Source: Acidobacteriota bacterium (GTDB lineage Bacteria; Acidobacteriota; Thermoanaerobaculia; UBA5066). From it: a DNA stretch of 64,000 bases. The translations under genes and the position numbers were made by a program. Shown piece after piece: positions 19,862 through 26,828 of the stretch (position 1 is its first letter; the number at the start of each line of letters is the position of its first letter). The notes under the pieces were generated by a model. It was not told the DNA's origin, made no database searches, and worked only from the letters and a program-made list of their open reading frames with translations. The stretch covers positions 1 to 64,000 of the forward strand of contig JAKOVQ010000021.1 of assembly GCA_029781975.1 (NCBI GenBank), written 5' to 3'.

Positions 19862-20650
19862 ATGAGCGAGACCATGCTTCAGATCGAGGACCTGCACGCG
19901 AGGATCCAGGAGGACGGCACCGAGATCCTGAAGGGGATCAGCCTGACGATCCGCGCGGGCGAGGTGCACGCCATCATGGGACCCAACGGCTCGGGCAAGA
20001 GCACGCTGGCCCACGTACTCTCCGGCCGCGAGGGGTACGAGGTGACGGCCGGGACGGCCTTCTACAAGGGGCGCGACCTCCTGGCGATGCCGCCGGAGGA
20101 GCGGGCCCGGGAGGGGGTCTTCCTCTCCTTCCAGTACCCGGTCGAGATCCCGGGGGTGAGCAACACCTACTTCCTGAGGATGGCGCTCAACGCCACCCGC
20201 AAGCACCGCGGCCTCCCCGAGATCGACGCGATCGACTTCCTCGCGCTCGTCGAGGAGAAGGCGAGGCTCGTCGACCTCGACGACGCGCTCCTCAACCGCT
20301 CCGTCAACGAGGGGTTCTCGGGGGGCGAGAAGAAGCGGAACGAGATCTTCCAGATGGCGGTCCTCGACCCGCAGCTCGCGATCCTCGACGAGACCGACTC
20401 GGGACTCGACATCGACGCGCTGAGGATCGTGGCGGGGGGCATCAACGCCCTGAGGTCCCCGGACCGCGCGATGCTCGTCATCACGCACTACCAGAGGCTC
20501 CTCAACCACATCGTCCCCGACTTCGTCCACGTCCTCGCCGGCGGGCGGATCGTCCGCTCCGGCGACCGCCAGCTCGCCCACCTCCTCGAGGAGCGCGGCT
20601 ACAGCTGGCTCGACGAGGAGGCGGCCCTCCCCGTCGGCCGGGTGTCATGA
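19862..20650 (+). CDS. sufC: SUF system ATPase SufC
   Basis: A 262-residue ABC-type ATPase that drives shape changes in SufB-SufD during cluster assembly; it is cytosolic and not a transporter. Walker A GPNGSGKS is at 40-47, the SufC-type Q-loop is in FLSFQYPVEIPG, the signature is FSGGEKKRNE, and Walker B plus D-loop are LAILDETDSGLDIDAL, followed by the H-loop in LVITHYQRLL. A GGGAG site lies upstream of the ATG. A 52-base gap separates it from sufB, the only spaced junction of the operon. Its stop overlaps sufD (ATGA). Confidence 0.97.
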   Translation: MSETMLQIEDLHARIQEDGTEILKGISLTIRAGEVHAIMGPNGSGKSTLAHVLSGREGYEVTAGTAFYKGRDLLAMPPEERAREGVFLSFQYPVEIPGVSNTYFLRMALNATRKHRGLPEIDAIDFLALVEEKARLVDLDDALLNRSVNEGFSGGEKKRNEIFQMAVLDPQLAILDETDSGLDIDALRIVAGGINALRSPDRAMLVITHYQRLLNHIVPDFVHVLAGGRIVRSGDRQLAHLLEERGYSWLDEEAALPVGRVS

Positions 20651-22017
20651 ACGCGGGGGTCGCCCTGGCCGAAGGGGTCGGCGCCGTCGTCGACCGGGCC
20701 CGCGCCTTCGCCGAGCGCGAGAGGGGGGCGACGCCGCTCTTCCTCCAGAACCTCCGCCAGCTGGCGCTGGAGGCGCTCGTGAGGAGCGGCTTCCCCGAGC
20801 CGGGGCACGAGGAGTGGAGGTACTTCCCCGTCGCGGAGGCGGTCCGCCTCCTCTCGGGGTGCGCCGGGGCGTCCGGGGCGGCGAACGCCTCCCGGCGGCC
20901 CGGGGCGCGCGCCGCGCTCGCCGCGGTGGCGGCCCTGGGCTACGCGGAGAAGAGGCAGCACCAGCTCGTCTTCGTCAACGGCAGCCTCGACCCCGAGCTC
21001 TCCACCCTGGACAACCTCCCGAAGGGAGTCCACTTCCACGGGATCTCGCGCCTCCTCGAGAAGGGCTCGCCGCTCGTCGAGCCGCGCCTCGGCCTCCTCC
21101 GCGGGCACCAGCGGCACCCGTTCGTCGCCCTCAACACGGCGTTCCTCGCGGACGGCGCCCTCCTCCTCGTCCCCGACCGGGTCGTCTGCACCACGCCCCT
21201 CCACGTCGTGAACGTCACGGACGGGACGGACGGCGCCGTCGCGACCCACCCGCGCGTCCTCCTCGTCCTGGGCGAGAACGCCCAGGCGACGGTCGTGGAG
21301 ACCTTCGTCGGGGCCGGGCCGGCCTTCGTCAACCCCGTCACGGAGGCCTACCTCGGGCCGCACGCCTTCCTCGACCACTACACCCTCCAGGAAGGGAGCG
21401 CCGAGGCCGCGCACGTCGGCACCTTCGACGCGCACCTCGCCCCCGGCGGCCAGCTCTTCACCCACCTCTTCTCGGCCGGGAGCCTCCTGGCCCGCAACGA
21501 GGCGAGCGTCCACCTGCACGGCGACGGCGCCGGGCTGACGATGGACGGTCTCTACCTCGGACGGAACGAGCAGGTCGTCGACAACCACGTCCTCGTCGAC
21601 CACGCCCGCCCCCACTGCGGCAGCCAGCAGTACTACAAGGGGATCCTGGACGGGAAGGCGCGCGGCGCCTTCGACGGCAAGGTGATCGTGAAGCCGACGG
21701 CGTCCCGGACCGACGCCCACCAGAAGAACCGCAACCTCCTCCTCTCGCCCGAAGCCACGGTCGACAGCAAGCCGCAGCTCGAGATCTACAACAACGACGT
21801 CAAGGCCACCCACGGCTCGGCGACCGGGCGCCTCGACCCCGACGCCCTCTTCTACCTCCGCTCGCGCGGCTTCGGCGAGACCGAGGCGCGGGCGGCGCTG
21901 ACGCTCGCCTTCGCGAGCGAGATCGCCGAGAGGATCAAGGTGGAGCCGCTCCGGAAGCACCTCGAGGCCCGCGTCCTCGCGTGGCTCTCGGGGAACGGCA
22001 GGGAGACCGCCTCGTGA
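20647..22017 (+). CDS. sufD: Fe-S cluster assembly protein SufD
   Basis: A 456-residue SufD, paralogue of SufB and its partner in the SufBC2D scaffold. The C-terminal beta-helix core is clear (QVVDNHVLVDHARPHCGSQQ, YKGILDGKARGAFDGKVIV, KATHGSATGRLDPDALFYL, SRGFGETEARAALTLAFA). The family His is present within KATHGSATG. The N-terminal helical part is less conserved but includes FPEPGHEEWRYFPV. It overlaps sufC by four bases at its start and sufS by four at its end. Confidence 0.95.
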   Translation: MNAGVALAEGVGAVVDRARAFAERERGATPLFLQNLRQLALEALVRSGFPEPGHEEWRYFPVAEAVRLLSGCAGASGAANASRRPGARAALAAVAALGYAEKRQHQLVFVNGSLDPELSTLDNLPKGVHFHGISRLLEKGSPLVEPRLGLLRGHQRHPFVALNTAFLADGALLLVPDRVVCTTPLHVVNVTDGTDGAVATHPRVLLVLGENAQATVVETFVGAGPAFVNPVTEAYLGPHAFLDHYTLQEGSAEAAHVGTFDAHLAPGGQLFTHLFSAGSLLARNEASVHLHGDGAGLTMDGLYLGRNEQVVDNHVLVDHARPHCGSQQYYKGILDGKARGAFDGKVIVKPTASRTDAHQKNRNLLLSPEATVDSKPQLEIYNNDVKATHGSATGRLDPDALFYLRSRGFGETEARAALTLAFASEIAERIKVEPLRKHLEARVLAWLSGNGRETAS

Positions 22018-23297
22018 GCACCCCGTCTTCTACCACCACGGCCACCACGGCCACCAGGGCCGCCACGGCCGCCACGGCGACGCTCGACGTCGCGCGCGTC
22101 CGCCGCGACTTCCCGATCCTCGCCACGACCGCGCGCGGCAAGCCGCTGGTCTACCTCGACAACGCCAACACCACGCAGAAGCCCGAGGCGGTGATCCGGG
22201 CCACCGACCGCTTCTACCGCGAGCAGAACGCCAACATCCACCGCTCCTCCTACGTCCTCTCCGAGGTGGCGACGGCGGCCTACGAGGGGGCTCGCGAGCG
22301 CGTCCGCGCCTTCCTCAACGCGCGCTCGACCCGCGAGGTCGTCTTCACGCGCGGGACGACCGAGGCGATCAACCTCGTCGCCTCGAGCTTCGGCTCCGCC
22401 TTCGTGAAGGAGGGCGACGAGATCCTCATCACGGGGATGGAGCACCACTCGAACATCGTCCCGTGGCAGCTCCTCTGCGCCCGGACCGGGGCCACGCTCC
22501 GCGTCATCCCCATCGACGACCGCGGCGCCCTCGTCCTCGACGACCTCCACCGCCTCCTGACCGAGAGGACGAAGCTCGTCTCCGTCGTCCACCTCTCCAA
22601 CGCCCTCGGGACGCTGAACCCCGTCCGGGCGATCGTCTCGTACGCCCGGGCCAAGGGGGTCCCCGTCCTCGTCGACGCCGCGCAGTCGGTCGCGCACCTG
22701 GCGGTCGACGTGCAGGCCCTCGACTGCGACTTCCTCGCCTTCTCGGGCCACAAGCTCTACGGGCCGACCGGGATCGGCGTCCTCTACGGCAAGGAGAGCT
22801 GGCTCGAGAAGATGCCGCCGTACCAGGGGGGAGGCGACATGATCGCCTCGGTCACGTTCGAGAAGACGACCTACGCCGAGCTGCCGCACAAGTTCGAGGC
22901 GGGGACGTCGAACGTCGCCGGCGGCGCGGCGCTCACCGCCGCCCTCGACTACGTGACGGCCCTGGGCCTCCCCGCCATCGCCGCCCACGAGAAGGAGCTC
23001 CTCGCCTACGCCACGGCGCGGCTCGCCGAGCTCCCTGGGCTCCGGATCATCGGCCAGGCGCCCGAGAAGGCGAGCGTCGTCTCGTTCGTCCTGGGAGACG
23101 TCCACCCGCACGACGTCGGCACCGTCCTCGACACCGAGGGGGTGGCCGTCCGCACCGGCCACCACTGCGCCCAGCCGGTGATGGACCGCTTCGGCGTCCC
23201 GGCCACCGTCCGCGCGTCGTTCGGCCTCTACAACACCCGCGAGGAGGTCGACGCCCTCGTCGCCGGCCTCCGGAAGGTCCGGGAGGTCTTCGGCTGA
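22014..23297 (+). CDS. sufS: Cysteine desulfurase SufS (class II)
   Basis: A 427-residue PLP enzyme that takes sulfur from L-cysteine as a persulfide for Fe-S assembly. The PLP lysine is Lys247 (FSGHKLYGPTGIG) and the persulfide cysteine is Cys385 (RTGHHCAQP). ITGMEHHSNIVPW and DAAQSVAHLAVD carry the cofactor His and Asp. GTG 22014 overlaps the sufD stop. Residues about 3-23 are an odd Thr/Ala-rich stretch encoded by a 9-bp tandem repeat; the conserved fold begins with VARVRRDFPIL, so the repeat is a dispensable-looking N-terminal tail. Confidence 0.96.
   Translation: MSTPSSTTTATTATRAATAATATLDVARVRRDFPILATTARGKPLVYLDNANTTQKPEAVIRATDRFYREQNANIHRSSYVLSEVATAAYEGARERVRAFLNARSTREVVFTRGTTEAINLVASSFGSAFVKEGDEILITGMEHHSNIVPWQLLCARTGATLRVIPIDDRGALVLDDLHRLLTERTKLVSVVHLSNALGTLNPVRAIVSYARAKGVPVLVDAAQSVAHLAVDVQALDCDFLAFSGHKLYGPTGIGVLYGKESWLEKMPPYQGGGDMIASVTFEKTTYAELPHKFEAGTSNVAGGAALTAALDYVTALGLPAIAAHEKELLAYATARLAELPGLRIIGQAPEKASVVSFVLGDVHPHDVGTVLDTEGVAVRTGHHCAQPVMDRFGVPATVRASFGLYNTREEVDALVAGLRKVREVFG
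22035..22079 (+). repeat. Five 9-bp tandem repeats in the 5' end of sufS
   Basis: Five units of ACCACGGCC and near variants (GCCACGGCC) run in frame and encode a TTA/TRA/ATA tripeptide series. Because the unit is a multiple of three, copy-number change would keep the reading frame. It lies in the non-conserved N-terminal tail of SufS. Confidence 0.7.
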
Positions 23298-23752
23298 TGA
23301 CGGGCCTGACCGACCTCTACCAGGAGGTCATCCTCGACCACAACCGCGCCCCGCGGAACTTCGGCGCGCTCCCCGACGCCAACCGCTCGGGGATCGGCCA
23401 CAACCCGCTCTGCGGGGACCAGCTGACCCTCTACGTCCACGTGAGCGAAGGCGGCCGGATCGACTCGATCGCCTTCCAGGGCAAGGGGTGCGCCATCTCG
23501 AAGGCTTCCGCCTCCCTGATGACCGAGGCGGTGAAGGGGAAGACGGTCGAGGAGGCCGAGGCGCTCTTCGGCCGTTTCCACGACCTCCTGGCCGGTCCCG
23601 AGGGAGGGCCCGCCGACCCGAAGGCCCTCGGGAAGCTCGCGGTCTTCTCCGGAGTCCGCGAGTTCCCCACCCGTGTCAAGTGCGCCACGCTCGCCTGGCA
23701 CACCCTCCACTCCGCCCTCGCCGGCGGGGGAAAGGAGACGACCACCGAATGA
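23297..23752 (+). CDS. sufU: Sulfurtransferase/scaffold SufU
   Basis: A 151-residue SufU protein that accepts sulfur from SufS and passes it to the SufBCD scaffold. The zinc/sulfur ligands fall as in the family: Cys39 and Asp41 (LCGDQLTL), Cys65 (GKGCAISKAS) and Cys129 (RVKCATLAW). The segment between Cys65 and Cys129 that distinguishes SufU from IscU is present. The ATG overlaps the sufS stop by one base (TGATG). Its presence with SufS means the operon uses SufU rather than SufE. Confidence 0.95.
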   Translation: MTGLTDLYQEVILDHNRAPRNFGALPDANRSGIGHNPLCGDQLTLYVHVSEGGRIDSIAFQGKGCAISKASASLMTEAVKGKTVEEAEALFGRFHDLLAGPEGGPADPKALGKLAVFSGVREFPTRVKCATLAWHTLHSALAGGGKETTTE

Positions 23753-24096
23753 GCGTCGCGGAGAGCCCCGTCCCGACCCCGCAGGAGCCGGCCCCGTCCG
23801 AGCTCGAGGCCCGCGTCGTCGACGCGTGCAAGAAGTGCTACGACCCGGAGATCCCGGTCAACATCTACGACCTCGGGCTCGTCTACTCGATCGACGTCGC
23901 CCCGGACGCCACCGTCGCCATCAAGATGACCCTCACCGCCCCCGGCTGCCCCGTCGCCGGGTCGCTCCCGGGCGACGTCGAGCGGATGGTGAAGGCGGCC
24001 CCCGGCGTGAAGGACGCGAAGGTGGAGCTGGTCTGGGACCCCCCCTGGCGCCCGGAGATGATGTCCAAGCTCGCGCGGGTGATGCTGGGGATGTGA
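23749..24096 (+). CDS. sufT: SufT-like MIP18/DUF59 Fe-S assembly factor
   Basis: A 115-residue DUF59 (MIP18-like) protein, a maturation factor often found last in SUF operons. The conserved core is ACKKCYDPEIPVNIYDLGLV, then MTLTAPGCPVAGSLPGDV with the family Cys, ending with the hydrophobic VELVWDPPWRPEMMSKLA. Residues 1-20 are a Pro-rich leader. The ATG overlaps the sufU stop, and an AAAGGAG lies 11 bases upstream inside sufU. It is the last gene before the convergent acyltransferase. Confidence 0.93.
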   Translation: MSVAESPVPTPQEPAPSELEARVVDACKKCYDPEIPVNIYDLGLVYSIDVAPDATVAIKMTLTAPGCPVAGSLPGDVERMVKAAPGVKDAKVELVWDPPWRPEMMSKLARVMLGM

Positions 24097-24114
24097 CCGG
24101 GGACCCTCGCCGAT

Positions 24115-24179
24115 GGGCCTCCGGGCGAGACGGCGCGGTCGGTGACCGGCGCGACGCCCGGCGGGATCGGAGGAGGCCC
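24115..24179. terminator. Nested hairpin between the SUF operon and the convergent acyltransferase
   Basis: GGGCCTCC 24115-24122 is complementary to 24172-24179 and encloses a smaller hairpin CGGTC-ggt-GACCG (24136-24148). It occupies the 85-base convergent gap and could end transcription from both sides. The large loop makes it a moderate candidate. Confidence 0.4.
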
Positions 24180-24181
24180 CG

Positions 24182-24910
24182 TCAGCCGCCGGGAGCCGGC
24201 TCCACCTTCGGCCAGGGCTTCGGGCCGTCGATGGGACAGTGGGCCTCGCGGCGCCGCTCGAGGTCGCGGCAGACCTCGCGGCGGAACTGCGCCGGCGCGG
24301 CGACCTCGCGGATCGACCGGACGTAGTCGGCGACCTCGAGGAGCTCGAGGCGGAGCCGGACGGTCTGGAAGAGACGCGGGAGCCTCTCCCCGGGCGCCTG
24401 GACGTGGTGGAGGCCGCCGCTGTAGACGATCAGCATCCGCCCTTCGCCGATCGCTTCGAGGACGTCGGCGATCCCTCCCCGGACCGTCATCGGCTCCCCC
24501 CGCGAGTCGAGGCCGTTCTTCCGCATCATCCGTCCCTCCGGGGCGATGACGACGAGCGACTCGGGGTCGATCTTGCGCAGCACCTGGAACCAGGTGTTGT
24601 CGCGGGCGCGGGAGATCGGGACGACGTGAGCCGCGATGAAGCGGTAGAGCCGGCCGACGACGGGCCTCTGCATCGTCTTGTCCGCGGCGGGGAGGACGCC
24701 GTGGTACGCGAGCGCCCGCAGGAGGCTGTTCGGCCCCGCGGCGAGGAAGACGGGCTCGAAGAGGCTCGTGTGGTGGAGGAAGACGAGAAGGCGATGTCCC
24801 TCCCACCGGTCCGCCGGGGGGTCGCCGACCCACGAGACCTCGGCGCGGTAGAAGAGCCGCGCGAGCGCCCTCAGCGCGAGGAGGAAGCCGTAGGTGATGG
24901 CATGCCGCAT
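24182..24910 (-). CDS. PlsC-like lysophospholipid/1-acyl-glycerol-phosphate acyltransferase family protein
   Basis: A 242-residue protein with a PlsC-type acyltransferase layout, active at the inner membrane. The catalytic block reads FLHHTSLFEP, an H-x4-E version of the usual H-x4-D. Later APEGRMMRKNG corresponds to the EGTR-type substrate block. An amphipathic or membrane helix opens the protein (ITYGFLLALRALARLF). It would transfer an acyl chain to a lysolipid or similar acceptor; the Glu for Asp substitution makes the exact reaction uncertain. A 25-codon in-frame upstream reading frame (24926-25003) ends in TAG before the chosen ATG. Confidence 0.72.
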   Translation of the reverse strand: MRHAITYGFLLALRALARLFYRAEVSWVGDPPADRWEGHRLLVFLHHTSLFEPVFLAAGPNSLLRALAYHGVLPAADKTMQRPVVGRLYRFIAAHVVPISRARDNTWFQVLRKIDPESLVVIAPEGRMMRKNGLDSRGEPMTVRGGIADVLEAIGEGRMLIVYSGGLHHVQAPGERLPRLFQTVRLRLELLEVADYVRSIREVAAPAQFRREVCRDLERRREAHCPIDGPKPWPKVEPAPGG

Positions 24911-24925
24911 CGGTGGCCGCGCGCG

Positions 24926-25003
24926 CTACGCCCCGGCCTCGCGCGTCGAGGGGCCCCTCTTCGCGGCCGGCGCCGGCGCGGCGCTCCGGGCGGGATCCTT
25001 CAT
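24926..25003 (-). other. Possible 25-codon upstream reading frame before the acyltransferase
   Basis: ATG 25003 lies 6 bases after a TATCCT hexamer and opens a 25-codon frame beginning MKDPARSAAP that ends at TAG, 15 bases before the acyltransferase ATG and in the same frame. It may be a leaderless leader peptide, or chance. Composition alone does not decide. Confidence 0.2.
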
Positions 25004-25009
25004 ACGCGG

Positions 25010-25015
25010 AGGATA
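25010..25015 (-). promoter_or_regulatory. -10-like TATCCT upstream of the acyltransferase
   Basis: GCTATCCT on the minus strand, 6 bases before ATG 25003 and about 100 bases before the acyltransferase start. It pairs head-to-head with TACAAT at 25048-25053 on the other strand, giving a compact divergent promoter region. Confidence 0.35.
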
Positions 25016-25047
25016 GCGAACGCGGTCGCCGGACCTCGCGGCGCACC

Positions 25048-25053
25048 TACAAT
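25048..25053 (+). promoter_or_regulatory. -10-like TACAAT before the two-gene membrane cassette
   Basis: TACAAT in an otherwise GC-rich stretch, 13 bases before ATG 25067, which opens an 11-codon frame. Its TGA overlaps GTG 25099 of the first cassette gene. No clear -35 is visible. Confidence 0.35.
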
Positions 25054-25066
25054 CGGGCCCGGGGAG

Positions 25067-25102
25067 ATGACCGGGCGAGTGCGACGCTCCCGCCGTTCGT
25101 GA
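25067..25102 (+). other. Possible 11-codon leader frame coupled to the downstream gene
   Basis: ATG 25067 encodes MTGRVRRSRRS and stops at TGA 25100-25102, overlapping GTG 25099 (GTGA), the same overlap used between other coupled genes here. The peptide is strongly basic. It could couple translation into the next gene, which lacks its own Shine-Dalgarno site. It is short enough to be chance. Confidence 0.22.
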
Positions 25103-25497
25103 CGGTGCCGCGCGCGAGGACGCTTCGGAGGGGGCTCTCGCTCCTGGCCGCGCTCGCGTCGCTCGCGACGGGAGCCTGGAGCGCGCGGCAGGCTCCGCGC
25201 CTCGCGGAGCCCGGGCCGGAGAGGTTCACCGCGTTCTCGGTCCTCCCCCGGGCGCCGATCCCGCCGGGCTCGAAGGTCGCTCTCTCCGTTCCCCGGACGC
25301 CCCCCGCGACGCCCGATCTCTTCGAGGCGGCGTGGCTCCGCCCCGACCTCCTCTGGGCCCCGACGCCCCTCTGGGCGAAGGCTCCGTTCGCCTGGGACTA
25401 CGAGGTCATCCTCCCCGGTGCCGTCGCCGACCCCGCCCCGGCGGTCGTCGTCTGGAACGAGGCCGGCGTCGTCGTCCGGCGGAGGACCGCGCCGTGA
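25099..25497 (+). CDS. Hypothetical membrane-anchored small protein of a two-gene cassette
   Basis: A 132-residue protein I do not recognise. One N-terminal hydrophobic helix (RRGLSLLAALASLATGAW) is followed by a soluble, probably periplasmic domain with many Pro and Trp residues (LFEAAWLRPDLLWAPTPLW). Its stop overlaps GTG 25494 of the next, polytopic gene, so the two are coupled and their products probably work together. The start is GTG 25099 or GTG 25105; neither has a good ribosome site. Confidence 0.5.
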   Translation: MTVPRARTLRRGLSLLAALASLATGAWSARQAPRLAEPGPERFTAFSVLPRAPIPPGSKVALSVPRTPPATPDLFEAAWLRPDLLWAPTPLWAKAPFAWDYEVILPGAVADPAPAVVVWNEAGVVVRRRTAP

Positions 25498-26813
25498 CCT
25501 CCGCCTGGTTCCTCGTAGCGACCCTCTCCCTGGGCGCCGGGGTCCACGTCTGGCTCCGGGACCGCTGCGGCGAGCCTCCCCTCCCCGTCGGGGCGATCGC
25601 GTGGGGCGCGGCCGGGATGGGGCTCTGGATGGGGTTTCTCCAGCTCGTCGGCATCGGGTGGCGCCCCGCCCTCCTCGCGCTCCCCAGCGCCGCCGGGCTC
25701 GGAGCGGTCGTCGAGGCGTTGCGGCGGAAGCGGACGGAAGGGCTCTTCCGAAGGCCGGACGCGTGGGCCCTGGCGGCGGCGGCGCTGGTCGTCCCGCAGG
25801 TCGTCAGGATCGCGTCCGCCCCGGCGTCCGGCTGGGACTTCCGGTTCATCTGGGGCCTCAAGGCCCGCGTCTTCGCCATGGCGGGAGCCCACGACTGGCG
25901 GTGGCTCACCTGGTCCTCCTACGACTTCGCCCGCCCCGACTACCCCCCGCTCTGGCCGGACCTCCTCGCGGGCGCCCCCCTCGTCTCCGGCGACGTGACG
26001 CGAAGCGCCGCGCTCTGGCAGGCCGTCCTCTGCGCCGCGCTCGCCGCGGCGTGCTGGCATGCAGCCCGCGGCGCGACGCCCGCCGTCCGGGCCGTCGCGG
26101 CCGTGACCGGCGCGTGGGCCCCCTTCGTCTTCTCCCCGGAGTACTCGGGGTACGCCGGGCCGCTCCTCGCGTTCGGGACCGTCGTCGCCGCCTCGGCCCT
26201 CGCCGACCTCGCGGACGGGACCGTCCGCAGCCCGACGTTCCTGGGGCTGGCGATGGTCCTCCTGAGCCTGACGAAGGACGAGGGGATCGCCCTCGCGAGC
26301 GGGATGCTGCTGGGCGCGTTCCTCGCGATCGGGCTCCGTCGCGCCGCTCCGCTCCTGATGGCGTTCGTGCCCGTGGGAGCCTGGCGCCTCGCCCTCCTCA
26401 CGTGGGGAACCGCGGGCGAGCCCCACCTCCTCGATCGCGCGGTGCTCCTCCAGAGGCTCCGCGACCTCCCGACCTCGGTCGGGACCTCGGTCCCGGCGCC
26501 CGTGGCGATCGCGGCGCTCGCAGGGATCGCCGCCGCCCTGGCATGGAGAGGGAGGCCGGCCCGGGCCGCCGGCGTGGCGCTCGGCGTCTGGGGGCTGGCC
26601 GTCGCGGCCGAGTACTTGACCTCTCGCTTCGACGTGGCGTGGCGGCTGGGCTTCTCGCTCGACCGCGTCGTCTCCGCTCCGCTGCCCGCCGCCATCTCGC
26701 TCGGGCTCCGCGGCGCCTTCAGCGCCGAAGGGGAGGCGGCGCCTACGGCTCCTTCCCCGGAGCCGCGACGGAGGAAGTCCCGCCGCCGAGACAGCCGGGC
26801 CCCGCGTCCGTGA
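25494..26813 (+). CDS. Polytopic membrane protein, possibly a GT-C-like glycosyltransferase
   Basis: A 439-residue integral membrane protein with about ten hydrophobic helices and a basic, Pro-rich cytoplasmic tail (ending RRRKSRRRDSRAPRP). The first extracytoplasmic loop has SGWDFRFIWGLKARVF and SSYDFARPDYPPLWPDLL, with acidic and aromatic residues placed as in GT-C enzymes that use lipid-linked sugars. This is a resemblance, not a firm assignment. It begins inside the stop of the small anchored protein. It ends 15 bases before the convergent FG-GAP gene. Confidence 0.5.
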   Translation: MTSAWFLVATLSLGAGVHVWLRDRCGEPPLPVGAIAWGAAGMGLWMGFLQLVGIGWRPALLALPSAAGLGAVVEALRRKRTEGLFRRPDAWALAAAALVVPQVVRIASAPASGWDFRFIWGLKARVFAMAGAHDWRWLTWSSYDFARPDYPPLWPDLLAGAPLVSGDVTRSAALWQAVLCAALAAACWHAARGATPAVRAVAAVTGAWAPFVFSPEYSGYAGPLLAFGTVVAASALADLADGTVRSPTFLGLAMVLLSLTKDEGIALASGMLLGAFLAIGLRRAAPLLMAFVPVGAWRLALLTWGTAGEPHLLDRAVLLQRLRDLPTSVGTSVPAPVAIAALAGIAAALAWRGRPARAAGVALGVWGLAVAAEYLTSRFDVAWRLGFSLDRVVSAPLPAAISLGLRGAFSAEGEAAPTAPSPEPRRRKSRRRDSRAPRP

Positions 26814-26828
26814 TCGGCCGCGCCCTCC

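Noticed and set aside
24926-25003. An N-terminal extension of the acyltransferase starting at ATG 25003
   Set aside because: It is in the same frame, but a TAG at 24926-24928 interrupts it before the conserved start at 24910. It is kept only as a possible leader frame.
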